Numbered from the stretch's first letter, positions 23,901 through 33,428 are shown. The stretch: 64,000 nt of DNA from Ilex aquifolium (GCA_951799425.1 OX637395.1:14548451-14612450), one strand, 5' to 3'. Notes: generated from the sequence alone by a model not told the origin. Numbers and translations are program-made.

Positions 23901-26900
23901 TGAGAAAAATAGATAAAATTGATGTTTAAAAATATGTGCATAACCTATAGAGGCGTTCAGCTCAATACATACACGCAGATGGTAACTAATTTGTGAAAGT
24001 GGTGATAAAAATAGATAAATTGATGTTTAAAAATATGAGCAGAGGTGTTCGGCAAGAACTGAAGTAGCAAAGTCTAGAATTTGCCCAAAAGACTGATACA
24101 CTACACAGACAAAATGATGAGTATTTTAGATAAAATACAACTACAGCTGATTATTCAAGTGTCATTCAAACACTACTGTTACTAGTAATCCTCATATCTT
24201 TCGAACACCATTGGTACACTCATCATTTCATCTTAACGTAGTTGACAACCAGGATGATCTAAAATCATGTTTGCAAACACAATGTTTGAATAGTATCTTC
24301 TAACAAAAACATTTTGTTGTGGGTCTTATGGAATGGCCAATATAAACCTGCTTAGGTGGATGAAGATAACTTTGATATTAGGGCTACTACAAGCTAGAGA
24401 ACAAAATGGGATGGAGCAGATGTGTAACAACCTAAGAAACACGAATACGGATACGAGATACGGGTATAATACGATACACATACAGCGATATGAAAAAACC
24501 CCAAAAAATATGATACGGGTATAGACAGGATACATTTATAAATATATATATTTATATTTGTATTATTATGTAATGACTTGATAATTTTTAGTGATTTTTT
24601 AACAATAATAAACAACATTAACAATTTTTTATTTTCAAAAAGTTACCTATCGTCTCACTATGGTACATCTACAAAGTGAACGTGATTAATTAAAGGAATA
24701 AGAACCAACATTTAACCAGATTGTTTGCTTAGAAGTATTTGTTGCTAAGATTATAGAGTAATCAACTCATTTATAGTTGTCGGACATATGATAATGGATA
24801 ATACTTGGAAAACACCCATGTGTATTGTCTTCAAAGTCATGATTTTTTGTTGATGTATTGCATTGTATGTGAAATCAAAAGGAATGAGTAAAGATTAAAA
24901 CTAAAAATTACACATACTTCTCCCCATATAGATATTTATTTTTGGACACGTTTGGAGTGTATCCAATACGTATCCGACGAGTATTGTATCTGATACCAAT
25001 ACGTCAAACTTAACGAAGTATCTGTGCTTCATAAGTGACAACCTAAAAAATGATAAGGCAGACACCACATTCCCAGACAAACAAAAAAAGAATTCATGCA
25101 ATTGCTTAGAAGACTTCAATAATCCTCTATAGCCTGGATCACGAGTTGCTTTGGTACATGATAAGGAGATAGGATATTTCTCCCAATTTGCAATGCAATT
25201 GATGTAAACTAAGATGATATGCTGTTTTATGTCTTGATTCAATTAATAACTTATATGTATCACTTTCACTATTGTATGGAGTTATATATAGCTACCTATC
25301 CATATACACATAATCATCTAGTATTTATTTAATGTTCTGATAAGAGTTTCAAACCGAACTATAATCTAAGAAAACGTCCAGAGTACCGACTAATGGTTAT
25401 TGGTTGTAAACAATAAACGTTAGTGGTGGCATATTTGAATTTTGAAAAAAATTCAAATTACAACAAATTAAACTATAAAGTTTAAGGATCACCAATATAA
25501 AGAAAATAGCAATTGGGGTTACAATTTGGGGTTAGGATTATAATTTAGGATGTTTTGGATTGTGAATCCATCTAGGAAGCACAAATATGAATACGGGATA
25601 CGGGTATGATACAATACGATACGGACACGGCAATAGAATAAAACTTTAAAAAAATAGGATATGGATATAGTAAGGATACACTTACAATAAAATTTATTTT
25701 ATAGTTTTACTATTGAGATTTGATAATTGTGATTTTTAGTAAATTCTTTGGCAGCAATTCATAAAACAATCAACTTTTTTGCTTTCAAATAAGCATAGAT
25801 TGTCTCATCTTAGTATAGCCATAAAATTGAACGTAGCTAATTAAAAGTACTTGTCAAGAGATTGGATGTAATTGACTCAGCTTTATATGTGATAATAAAT
25901 GAGCTATATTACTTATTACTTATATATATAACTTTTGATTTTCTATTTTATCCCTAATCATTATTATAAAATTAATTATGTCCATAAAATTACTTTCATC
26001 CAATTTTTATTTTATACAACTATTTGACTTCCAAGTTCTTTTAGACTTTTTTATTAGTAGTATTTGACTTCTAAAATCTTTTGGACTTGTACAGTTTTCC
26101 ATATCTATATTTATACTTATATGAAGAAGTAAAGTCCAATATCAGTATGCAACAATATCATAATATTATAACACAAATAATAGTATTACAATTTAATCAA
26201 TCTCTTTGACAAAAAAATATAATAAATCTATATTTCAATTAGATGTGCAAATACTCAAGAATGACAATCTTATAATAAAGCTCTATTATAAATGAAATAA
26301 GAAATGTCTAAAGGGGCCAGGGAGATAACTAAAAAATAATAAATTAGGTACTCAAAGAGAGGTAGAATAAATCAATAATTAGTTTTAGCCATAATTAAAA
26401 TAAGAATTAATTATTCCACACATTTTATTATTCAATTTAATTACAAATATAATTTAAACTTTTCATATAAAAAATTACTATGTAAATATATTCATGTGCA
26501 AGGCACGTTGTGCATTGCTAGTACTTCAGAAACATTCAAGTGCCTTAAATGTCATATGAATTTTTTTTATGTGCATTGTTGTATGTGAATTCGGAAGAAA
26601 AGGGTAAAGATGTATTGTTTGTATCCATTTATATCCAAAGCATATTCATGTTTGATATTCATGTCGGAGATGTATCCAAAAATTGTTATAAAAAAAATAT
26701 TTTATCAATTATTGGATATGTGTGATGTGTAACCAATACATATCAAAAAATAAACAAATATTTTATTAATTATTAGATACGTTTAATGCGTATCCGATAA
26801 TTATTTTCTAGTATCCGACGAGTATCGTATCTGATACGGTACTTTTATGGATACGATGACCTAAACGTAGTATCAGTGTTTCATAGGGGTCCATTTGGGG

Positions 26901-28821
26901 TTTGAGATGCAACTTGAGGTCGGGAATTAGAGCAATCTGGATCACGAACCTCCCCGTTCCGGGTCATCCAACCCCGGTCTATGAGAAGCTTAGCATATCT
27001 ACGATCCTAATACCTTTGCGATGTCCATATGAAATTTTATTTTCACTCATATTGTAAAGCTGCAACGACAACAAGAAGAACAAAACAATGACACTTAAAC
27101 AACTAGTGTAAGCCATTATTTTAATATTCATTCATTACCTGAATTGACATTTCAACATGTTCGTATGTATGAATATAACAATCAACAATTCATATATATT
27201 TCTAGGCTTACATCCATGATAACCATATTTGGCAATCAAATAATATATTCATCTCAAGAACCTACTCCTATGGGGTCCACCCCACCAAATTCCTTGACAA
27301 AATTTAACTGAAAAAGTAAAACCTGCTTAATCCAACAACTAATTCCATGTCAACTTCAAGTCACTAACTCAAATTTCTTTCTAAGGACATAAGTATTATC
27401 TGTCAAGCCTTCTCTCTTTCTTTTTCTTGCTATAGCCTTCATGGGTAAATCCTTTAAGTTGTTTACTTTCCCCTTTCACATCTTCCTTTAAGCGGGAAAA
27501 ACAAAAGAAAAAAAGAGTAGAATCCCTCAATCTTTATACAGGCAAGAAAAATATTTTCTCTTTTTCTATCGTTCTTTTTTTTTTGTTGAGATTGCTATTG
27601 CAGTATAAATGCACAGTATCTGATGGCAGAGTTCAGGGTCCAACCTTTGCCAATGCAACTAATGCCTTCTCCTCAAGTTTCTCCACAGGCACTGTATTCC
27701 GAGCAGCCTCCTGACGATGTGAGTCTTCATACTAAACCAGTACCATGTCAAGTTAATATCAACATTTTTCTTCCTTGTACTATATAAACCAAAAGCATGC
27801 CCAATATATTTGGCTACCAGAAAATGCTTAATAAGTGATTTAAAGTTTTTGGAAATAAAATGTTTTATGTTGTTTAGCCAAATGCTTAAAAAAAAGATAC
27901 CAAGTTTTTGGTAATAGAATGTTTTGTTGTTTTCGCACCAACCAAACAACATTACCACTTAGCAGGCCATCTGGCTTAACTTCTCAGAACAAAGTAACAA
28001 AGAAAATAAAAAATTCCTTCACGCTTTTTTTTTCTTTCACCCCGCATTCTCACAAAATATACGGAGATTTACAAAAATACACAGAAAATCATCAGATGAG
28101 AAAAAGATCGTGATTTAACAATTACCATTAGGACCTGACCAACATAAGGCCGTATTTTCTTCTCCATTTGTCCCTTATCTTCACTGGCGGAGAACTGCTG
28201 AAACAAAAGTGCTTCTTCTTCTGCCTACAGAAAACCAATTGTTTATAAGAAAAACAAAGAAAACCCAGAAAACCCATTAACACAAGAAATCAAAATGCCT
28301 AAAATTCTAGCAAAGAACCTGCAACATCCGAGCGAATTCTTCGTCGGATTTCTCTAATTCCGCATTTTTTCCTTCTTTTTCTCTTTCTTCTTCATTGCCT
28401 TCTCGGTTGAGCGACACCAACCGCAGCTTATTGGAGATTGAAATGAGATCAGAGTCGTCCGATACAAGCCGATCATCTTGGTCGCCAAATATCTTATCAC
28501 GCCATTGATCATCAATTTAGTACAAATTCCAATCGGCACTTACGCAAATACAAAGAAATATATACACATATCCAGAGAATACAAAGAGACACTGACCTTT
28601 TGTTCATCGGGAGGAACTGAAGTTAGAGAGAATAGCTGGAATTTGAGAACCTGTTAAGGAAAAAAATAAGAGAAAAGATTCAACTTTAAGTTCAAAGTCT
28701 TCAGTGTGTGTATGTCTGCGATAGAATGGGTGGAGAAACAGACTTCAAACCCATCGTCCGTGTCGTATTCGAGGTCGAAGTCGGACTCATTGTGGCGAAC
28801 GAGGAATTTCCGAGCCACCAT
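5708..28821 (-). CDS. PNG1: Peptide:N-glycanase (PNG1-like), 9 of its exons, 3' part outside window
   Basis: Cytosolic deglycosylating enzyme that removes N-glycans from misfolded glycoproteins in ER-associated degradation; transglutaminase-like fold. Exons on the minus strand: 28821-28744, 28650-28597, 28492-28319, 28224-28126, 27731-27645, 23649-23567, 21230-21117, 5919-5865, 5794-5708. Together they give 831 nt, one continuous frame of 277 codons, with a GT donor and AG acceptor at every junction. Visible landmarks: N-terminus [14 protein letters not shown] (199-202) and CKSC (231-234), the two zinc-binding Cys pairs; [10 protein letters not shown] with catalytic Cys257. The catalytic His and Asp and the C-terminal region must lie left of position 1. 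Plant PNG1 proteins are about 720 residues, so about 40% is here. Introns 5, 6 and 7 are about 4.0, 2.3 and 15.2 kb and transposon-rich. Exon 7/8 joins as AGC (Ser230), where I recall Arg in relatives. No frameshift or stop appears in the nine exons, so the gene may be functional. Confidence 0.9.
6593..7263. mobile_element. MULE-type MITE with exact 9-bp TSD, itself invaded
   Basis: The left end is GGGTTAATAGTACTTTTAAT and the right end is its inverted match ...AAAGTACTATTAACCC, with arms of about 80 bp that alternate ATTTTGTCAATTT and TTTAATCCC-type motifs. It is flanked by the perfect 9-bp direct repeat AATAATTTT (6584-6592 and 7264-7272), the duplication size of Mutator-like elements. No coding content. 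A second MITE (6824-7174) is inserted inside it. Confidence 0.8.
6824..7174. mobile_element. CGTTTCG-family hAT-like MITE, copy 1
   Basis: The left terminus CAAGGATCAAAATTTCGTTT is inverted at the right end as AAACGAAATTTTGATCATCG. Flanks are ACTTTAGG (6816-6823) and ACTTTAGA (7175-7182), an 8-bp duplication with one mismatch, which is the hAT size. The 351-bp interior is full of GAAACATTTCGAAAC-like words. A reverse-oriented relative is at 10517-10815. Confidence 0.8.
7390..7513 (+). repeat. 5' LTR (truncated) of copia element 1
   Basis: It shares TATATAAACAGGGTGTAGTTGTGTAACCTAACAC-type sequence with the right LTR at 13115-13280 and ends ...TTTACAACTTAACT directly before the PBS. The first third of the LTR is missing compared with the right copy, so the 5' edge is approximate. 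Confidence 0.75.
7514..7525 (+). other. Copia primer-binding site
   Basis: TGGTATCAAAGC matches the plant initiator-tRNA(Met)-type PBS TGGTATCAGAGC with one change, and it immediately follows the LTR. Confidence 0.8.
10517..10815. mobile_element. CGTTTCG-family hAT-like MITE, copy 2, inside copia 1
   Basis: This copy is inverted relative to 6824-7174. It starts CAATGATCAAAATATCATTT and ends ATTTTAATTCTTG. Flanks GGTGGAAT (10509-10516) and AGTGGAAT (10816-10823) form an 8-bp duplication with one mismatch. Removing the insert rejoins the copia frame between the integrase and RT regions. Confidence 0.8.
12360..12817. mobile_element. hAT-like MITE (family B) inside copia 1 RNase H region
   Basis: This 458-bp insert is bounded by perfect 8-bp copies of CTCCAAAC (12352-12359 and 12818-12825). 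Termini are CATGGTTAGCACAATTCACT and ...TCACGTAACATTG; inverted, the latter reads CAATGTTACGTGA. Copia codons [11 protein letters not shown] resume exactly after the second copy (Trp now reads as TGA). A second copy in opposite orientation lies at 63381-63845. Confidence 0.92.
13103..13114 (+). other. Copia 1 polypurine tract
   Basis: CTTGAGAGGGAG lies immediately 5' of the right LTR, the position where plus-strand synthesis is primed in copia elements. The same tract precedes the right LTR of copia 2. Confidence 0.7.
13115..13280 (+). repeat. 3' LTR of copia element 1
   Basis: A 166-bp LTR starting TGTTATGCTGTG and ending TTTACAATTAACT. It contains TATATATATATATAAA as a TATA-like signal and CTAACACAATACCC. 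It is homologous to the truncated 5' LTR and to the LTR at 63337-63964. Confidence 0.85.
13281..15026. other. Intronic spacer of PNG1 intron 7; PBS-like motif and (CT)n tract
   Basis: No gene seen. On the minus strand TGGTATCAGAAC (complement at about 13998-14009) resembles a copia PBS, so an eroded LTR element may lie here. Positions 14330-14368 are a (CT)n microsatellite. The remainder is AT-rich. Confidence 0.45.
15302..15479 (+). repeat. 5' LTR of copia element 2
   Basis: A 178-bp LTR, TGTTAGAGTTATAACC... to ...AATAATTCTAGT. The 5-bp target duplication GATTC is directly before it (15297-15301) and again after the 3' LTR (20377-20381). About 20 or more base differences separate the two LTRs, so the insertion is old. 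Confidence 0.9.
15480..15491 (+). other. Copia 2 primer-binding site
   Basis: TGGTATCAGAGC, an exact match to the usual plant copia PBS complementary to initiator tRNA(Met), abuts the LTR. Confidence 0.9.
15950..20187 (+). pseudogene. Copia element 2 gag-pol, degenerate
   Basis: Domains appear in standard order. Gag runs from about 15960 to 16660. The CCHC knuckle [16 protein letters not shown] is at about 16775-16825. Protease has [15 protein letters not shown] at about 17075 (Ser in place of the usual Gly/Thr after DS). The GAG-pre region has [11 protein letters not shown] at about 17530. Integrase has DLIHSDI at about 17700 and [15 protein letters not shown] at about 17993. RT has [14 protein letters not shown] at about 19125 and [14 protein letters not shown] at about 19235. 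RNase H has [13 protein letters not shown] at about 19955. Multiple stops and frameshifts make it dead. It sits inside PNG1 intron 7. Confidence 0.9.
20188..20198 (+). other. Copia 2 polypurine tract
   Basis: TTGAGAGGGAG lies immediately before the TGTTGGAG start of the 3' LTR. Confidence 0.75.
20199..20376 (+). repeat. 3' LTR of copia element 2
   Basis: It has the same 178-bp length as the 5' LTR. It starts TGTTGGAGTTATGACC and ends AATAATTCTAGT, followed by the target duplication GATTC. Confidence 0.9.
21117..21230 (-). CDS. PNG1: PNG1-like exon 7 (first zinc Cys pair)
   Basis: This 114-nt exon encodes [20 protein letters not shown] and continues to [12 protein letters not shown] is the first Cys pair of the PNGase zinc site. 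The acceptor is TTGTAG and the donor ACAG/GTATAG. It is followed by the 15.2-kb intron that contains both copia elements. Confidence 0.92.
21690..22750. other. Intron 6 sequence with a decayed repeat; no gene
   Basis: Phrases such as CGAACACGACTCGATAATTTTAT and GACCCGTTCAACCCGTTT resemble the interior of the hAT MITE at 51953-52693. The following C-rich stretch (21840-22090) has no supported reading frame. Boundaries cannot be set. Confidence 0.35.
23567..23649 (-). CDS. PNG1: PNG1-like exon 6
   Basis: This 83-nt exon encodes [17 protein letters not shown] then [10 protein letters not shown] and ends in AG, which completes an Arg codon with exon 7. The acceptor is TTTTTAG and the donor is CAG/GTCTG. 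Exon 5 ends on a codon boundary after LAK, so the phase matches exactly. Confidence 0.92.
24435..25037. mobile_element. GATACGG-family DNA element, copy 2
   Basis: This 603-bp unit starts AGAAACACGAATACGGATAC and ends GTATCTGTGCTTCATAAGTG. It is flanked by perfect ACAACCTA (24427-24434 and 25038-25045), extendable to 9 bp with one mismatch. The interior is AT-rich with no coding. It lies in PNG1 intron 5. Confidence 0.8.
25574..26887. mobile_element. GATACGG-family DNA element, copy 3
   Basis: The left end AGGAAGCACAAATATGAATA and right end GATACGATGACCTAAACGTA...GTGTTTCATAGG match the family. Flanks AATCCATCT and GGTCCATTT agree at 6 of 9 positions, so the duplication is eroded. At 1.3 kb it is longer than its sisters, and AT-rich DNA fills the middle. 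I see no transposase. Confidence 0.6.
27645..28821 (-). CDS. PNG1: PNG1-like exons 1-5 (compact 5' block)
   Basis: Exon 1 (28821-28744) encodes [10 protein letters not shown] then an acidic DTDDGFE. Exon 2 (28650-28597, 18 codons) gives [18 protein letters not shown]. Exon 3 (28492-28319, 58 codons) has the [11 protein letters not shown] motif and ends EEFARMLQ. Exon 4 (28224-28126, 33 codons) begins [11 protein letters not shown]. Exon 5 (27731-27645, 29 codons) reads [19 protein letters not shown] onward. Introns 1-4 are 93, 104, 94 and 394 bp, normal for a plant gene. The start ATG is the first in frame with the family N-terminus, and the GAGAGA-rich 40 bp upstream look like a 5' leader. 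Confidence 0.9.
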
Positions 28822-29051
28822 TTTCTTTCTCCCACTCGAAGCAACGAAGAGAGAGAGTCGAACGGAAGCAACAAAGAGAGAGAGAGTGAGTCCAACGCAA
28901 AGAAAAAAGACAAAAGAGAAATGCTATGCTTTATTGAGTTTTGCTTTTTAAGTGACCTGACATGCAAGGTGGTGCTTGATAAAAAGGTATTTTAGAAGGT
29001 GCTACACGAAATTAGATTTAATTGTTAAAAAATACATGAAAAAAAATATTT

Positions 29052-29197
29052 TACAAAAAAATCTATTTAAAATATAAAAAGACTTGAACACCTTTTTATT
29101 GTAAATAAATTTCCTAAAAACAATTTTAGAATCTAATTACACATTTAATTATCTCCACATTACCTAGTGTATTTGTCTCTCGCGCGCTCTTCATTTC
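29052..29197. repeat. 146-bp direct repeat, copy A, flanking LINE 1
   Basis: It is identical to 32932-33077 except at one base (about 29132 T versus 33012 A). It abuts the LINE tail side. Normal LINE target duplications are about 7-20 bp. Confidence 0.92.
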
Positions 29198-32100
29198 TTT
29201 TTTTCTTTTTTTTTTGAGGAACAACGATAGAAGTTTATTACTGAGGAATATTAGAAAAAAGGAGAGGCATCACAAATTCGGGTGCCTGCTCCAACCATAC
29301 AGTGCTACTATTTAAAGGTACTACAAAACGAGTTAACTCATGTGCTACCCTATTCCCATTACGACGAACTTCAGACACTTCAAAATAGCGAAAGCTTCTT
29401 GCTAAACAATTAATGTCTAGTAAAATGGCTTCTAAAGGATCAAAATCTCCTTCACCACTTCTAATAGACTGCATGACCACTGTAGAATCCCCCTCCAATA
29501 TAATTTCCACTAATCCTTGCTGCCTTGCAAATTGGATCGCAATTTTTGCAGCAATAGTTTCTGCTTTCCGAATATCACAACTCATAACGAGTCTTTTGGT
29601 CAAGGCCCCAATAAAATATCCTTGGTCATCTCGTATTACAACTCCCACCCCTAAAACGTTTTGCTCTGAAAAAACCGCAGCATCAAAATTAACTTTGAGT
29701 GTTCCTGCCCTTGGAGGACACCATCCAGCGTTGAGATTATGCGGAGGGCTACTTCCAGCCTGATCTACTGCATCTCTATACTGCCTATAAAAAACAGCAG
29801 CCTGTCTCTGCACTTCAACAGGATCCTGAACCATATTTTCAAAAATCCGAAGATTCTTATTCCTCCATATAAACCAACACAGAGTGAGGAACAAAGAAAA
29901 ATCATCCAAAGTTAGAACCTGATGGACATCACGCAGCCACTGCCCTGGATCCAAATCCATATACTGGACTGCTGCCTTGACTGAACTAACTCTCCATACT
30001 GCATTGGCCCATGAACAATCCCTTAAGCAATGTACCAAAGACTCCCCACCTTCTTGACACACACTACACTTCCCATCCACATTCACTCTCCTTCTCCGAA
30101 GATTATCCCCTGTTGGAAGTGCATTGGAACAAACCTGCCAGGCGAAGATCTTAAATTTATTTGGGATTTTCTGATTCCAAATAAAGTTCCAACTCAGTTG
30201 TCCAGCACTTGATGAAGCAGATGAGTTGCTTAACCCAACTTGCAAAAGCTTTTGGTCAATAATGATATGATATGCACTACGTACCGAGAATCTCCCATTT
30301 GAGTTATAATGCCAAATCAACCTATCTTCCAATGAATTCCTGCTCAGAGGAATACCTTTAATCACCAATGCCTCATGGGGCAAGAAAATATCATCCACCA
30401 GCTGCTCATTCCAGGTCCACGACTGCTCATTAATAAGGTCCCCAACCGAAGTAAGTAGACCCCTTCTAGGGGAAACAGTCTTGAAACTAACAGGGGTAGG
30501 GATCCACCTATCCGTCCAAATATTGACTCTGGACCCGTCACCAATTCGCCATCTTGAACCTGCTTCCACCACCTTCCTTGCGCCCAAAATGCTACTCCAT
30601 GTATATGAGGGTCTATGCCCAATTTCAGCCTCCATGAAAGAAGTCGAAGGGAAATACCTAGCCTTAAGCACTTGATGGAGAAGAGAATTTACCTCTGTAT
30701 TTAACCTCCATGCCTGTTTCGCAAGCATCGCCAAATTGAAAGCTTTCAGATCTCTGAAACCCATACCTCCCCTCTCTTTCCTTATACACATCCTTCTCCA
30801 ACTAACCCAATGTATTTTCCTCTCCCCTTGTCTTTGACCCCACCAGAATCTGGCTGCATGTCTCTCAATTTCTTCGCAAAAGTTATCCGGAAGTTTAAAA
30901 CATCCCATGGCATACGTAGGAATGGATTGCACCACCGCTTTAATTAGAATCTCCTTCCCTGCTTTCGATAAGAGTTGCTCACTCCACCCTTGCATCTTAT
31001 TTCATATCCTCTCCTTTAACTTGCTGAACACTTCTTTTTTAGATTTTCCCACCACAGTTGGAAGTCCCAAGTATTTGTCATGTTGGTAAACTCGTTCTAC
31101 CCCCAAAATATGCTGCACTATACTGGCCTGCACCTCCGAAGAATTGCTGCTAAAGACCACTGCAGACTTTTCCATGTTAATTTTTTGCCCCGAGGCAGCT
31201 TCATAAATTCCTAATATTAACTTCACAGCTTCAGCCTCTTCTTTGGATGCATTAAAAAATAATAAACTGTCGTCAGCAAACAAGAGATGTGAGATTCGTG
31301 GACCACCCCTTCCAACCAAAACTCCTGTAATCGCACCATGCAATTCTGCACTGCGTAATAGTGCTGTTAAACCTTCTGCACATATCAAAAACAAATAAGG
31401 TGATAGGGGATCTCCTTGACGAAGACCCCTCTCAGGATAGAAAAAACTCATTTGATCATTATTCAGCAAAATGGAATACGAGACAGTTGTAACACAAAGC
31501 ATCACCAGAGAAACCCATTTACGATCAAAACCCAACTTAATCATCATCTTTTCCAAGAACACCCACTCCACCCTATCATAAGCTTTGCTCATATCCAATT
31601 TTAATGAAACATGTCCCATTCTACCCCAATTCTTACACTTAAGAAAATGATTAATTTCAAAAGCAACCAACACATTGTCGGTGATTAACCGCCCAGGAAG
31701 AAATGCACTTTGAGACTCAGAAATAACCGATGGAAGTACATACTTTAGACGATTAGCTAAAATTTTTGAAATTATTTTATAAATAACATTGCATAAGCTG
31801 ATAGGTCGAAACTTGTGCATAGACTCTGCATTCTCACATTTAGGAATGAAGACAATGTGAGTATAATTGAACTTAACTGGAAATTGACCACCATTTAGAA
31901 AGCTCAATACACAGTTTATGACATCCGGCCCGACAATATGCCAGTATTTCTGGAAAAAAATATGAGGCATTCCATCGGGACCGGGGGATTTTGTAGGAAA
32001 CATTTGGGAAATTGCAGTTGTTACCTCATCAATTCGAAATGTCTGCAAGAGCCTTGAATTCATTCCTTCCGACACCTTGCGGTCCACCTTGCTTAACACT

Positions 32101-32931
32101 TCCTCAAGTTCTTGGGTTTGTGGTCTACTAGAAGTAAACAAATTCTTAAAATACCCAACAGCCACTTGTTCCATTTCATCCGCGTTTTCACACCAACCAC
32201 CATCTCCATTCTTGAGCTTTATAATTGTGTTTCTTCTTCGTCATTGAGATGCCCAGGCATGGAAAAAAGCTGTGTTCTTATCCCCTTCCTTCATCTAATG
32301 AACTTTCGATCTTTGACGCCAATAAATCTCCTCCATGTCAAGTAGATTATTCAATTCCGTCTCCACACTTTGAACTTGTTGCCTAGAGCTCTCTGTTATG
32401 CCACTCTCCTTTATATTTGCCAGCTTACCTTTCAAAGCTTCAATCTTCACTGGAATCTGACCCACATTTACCTGTTTCCACTTAAGTAACTCCACTCTAT
32501 AGCTTTGAATTTTCTTTGTGAAACCTTGAACCCCTGGACTACGTAAATCAAAATTCCAGGCCTCCTGAATAATCTCCTCACAACCTTCTCTCTTCACCCA
32601 TGCCGCTTCGAAACGGAACAATCTTTTCTTTGGACGCCACACTTGAGTCGTTAAACCCATGTTACTATCCAATAAAACTTTGTAGTGGTCTGACTCTTTC
32701 GAGAATTTGTGACAAACTCTCGAGTTAGGAAATTTCGTTGTCCATGCCAGATTTGCACACACTCTGTCCAACCTTTCCCACACAATATTTGGTTCCTTCC
32801 AATTGTTGCACTAAGTAAATGGGAATCCCACATACCCCAAATCCATCAATGCACAGTTGTCTAAAGCTTGACGGAAGTCTCTCATTTGCCATTCCGCTCT
32901 TCCTCCTAGATATGTGTGTGTGTATTTAAAA
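29198..32931 (-). mobile_element. L1-type LINE with RNase H domain, 5'-truncated, between 146-bp repeats
   Basis: The minus-strand element has its poly-A tail (T-rich on plus) at about 29198-29216 and its truncated 5' end at about 32908. One reading frame spans it with only about four stop codons. Order: the end of the endonuclease (WERLDRVCANL at about 32780), RT (GLRQGDPLSPYLF and HLLFADDSLLFF), the zinc-binding RVT region (CSVCQEGGESLVHCL), then RNase H with VNFDAAVF, AETIAAK and LEGDST. About 20 bp at the 5' junction (CTAGATATGTGTGTGTGTAT) resemble the DNA just beyond copy B. It lies about 380 bp upstream of the PNG1 start codon. Confidence 0.9.
29238..32174 (-). pseudogene. LINE 1 RT-RNase H reading frame, broken by one TGA
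   Basis: Two blocks, 32174-31002 (390 codons) and 30995-29238 (585 codons), are in the same frame and separated by a single in-frame stop near 30998. The first carries the full RT palm, including FADD. The second starts in the RT thumb/connection, passes through the Cys-His region and ends in a RNase H domain with the D-E-D residues visible. Upstream, the same frame extends to about 32900 through about three more stops. The few changes suggest a fairly recent insertion, in line with the near-identical flanking repeats. Confidence 0.88.
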
Positions 32932-33077
32932 TACAAAAAAATCTATTTAAAATATAAAAAGACTTGAACACCTTTTTATTGTAAATAAATTTCCTAAAAA
33001 CAATTTTAGAAACTAATTACACATTTAATTATCTCCACATTACCTAGTGTATTTGTCTCTCGCGCGCTCTTCATTTC
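32932..33077. repeat. 146-bp direct repeat, copy B, flanking LINE 1
   Basis: It starts TACAAAAAAATCTATTT and ends CTCTCGCGCGCTCTTCATTTC, like copy A. It is followed at once by CTAGATATATAT and a (TA)n(TG)n microsatellite. Confidence 0.92.
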
Positions 33078-33079
33078 CT

Positions 33080-33082
<3 letters not shown>

Positions 33083-33126
<44 letters not shown>

Positions 33127-33140
33127 GGGGGGGGGGGGAT
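33083..33140. repeat. (TA)n(TG)n(G)n microsatellite
   Basis: ATATAT run, then GTGTGT run, then a run of about 11 G. Such runs are prone to slippage and assembly error. Confidence 0.95.
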
Positions 33141-33179
33141 CTACCCGCTAAACTATTCCACAATTAAAAAAAAAAATTA

Positions 33180-33428
33180 TCTATTGTTAAATGCATTAGT
33201 AAATTTCAAGATGATTTATTAAATCCAAATTTTTTGTTAAAAATAGATTGTACCTCTGCTAAAAATGTTCTTGAACAAGATATAAAGAACATATCATCTA
33301 AACAGATATTAGCAAGATGACAGGTCATTATATCGGTCTTTGATTTTAAGATTGAATATGTTAAAGGATAATTAAATTCTCTCCCTGACTTTTTAACAAG
33401 GAAATTTTTGCAGGGTTCTCATGAATAG
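33180..33428 (+). pseudogene. Endogenous pararetrovirus: C-terminus of polyprotein RNase H
   Basis: Old Caulimoviridae-like insertion. The frame reads through RNase H-end motifs (KNVLEQDIKN, then SVFDFKIEYVKG, then LPDFLTRKFLQG), typical of the end of the caulimovirid RT-RNase H polyprotein. It has two in-frame stops (a TGA and a TAA) before its natural end at TAG 33426-33428. The stop overlaps the next start as ATGAATAG, consistent with a two-ORF virus layout. The upstream RT, protease, coat and movement regions are absent. Confidence 0.75.

Noticed and set aside
29413-31604. Plus-strand frames over LINE 1
   Set aside because: Antisense shadows of the LINE RT-RNase H frame, without matching domains.
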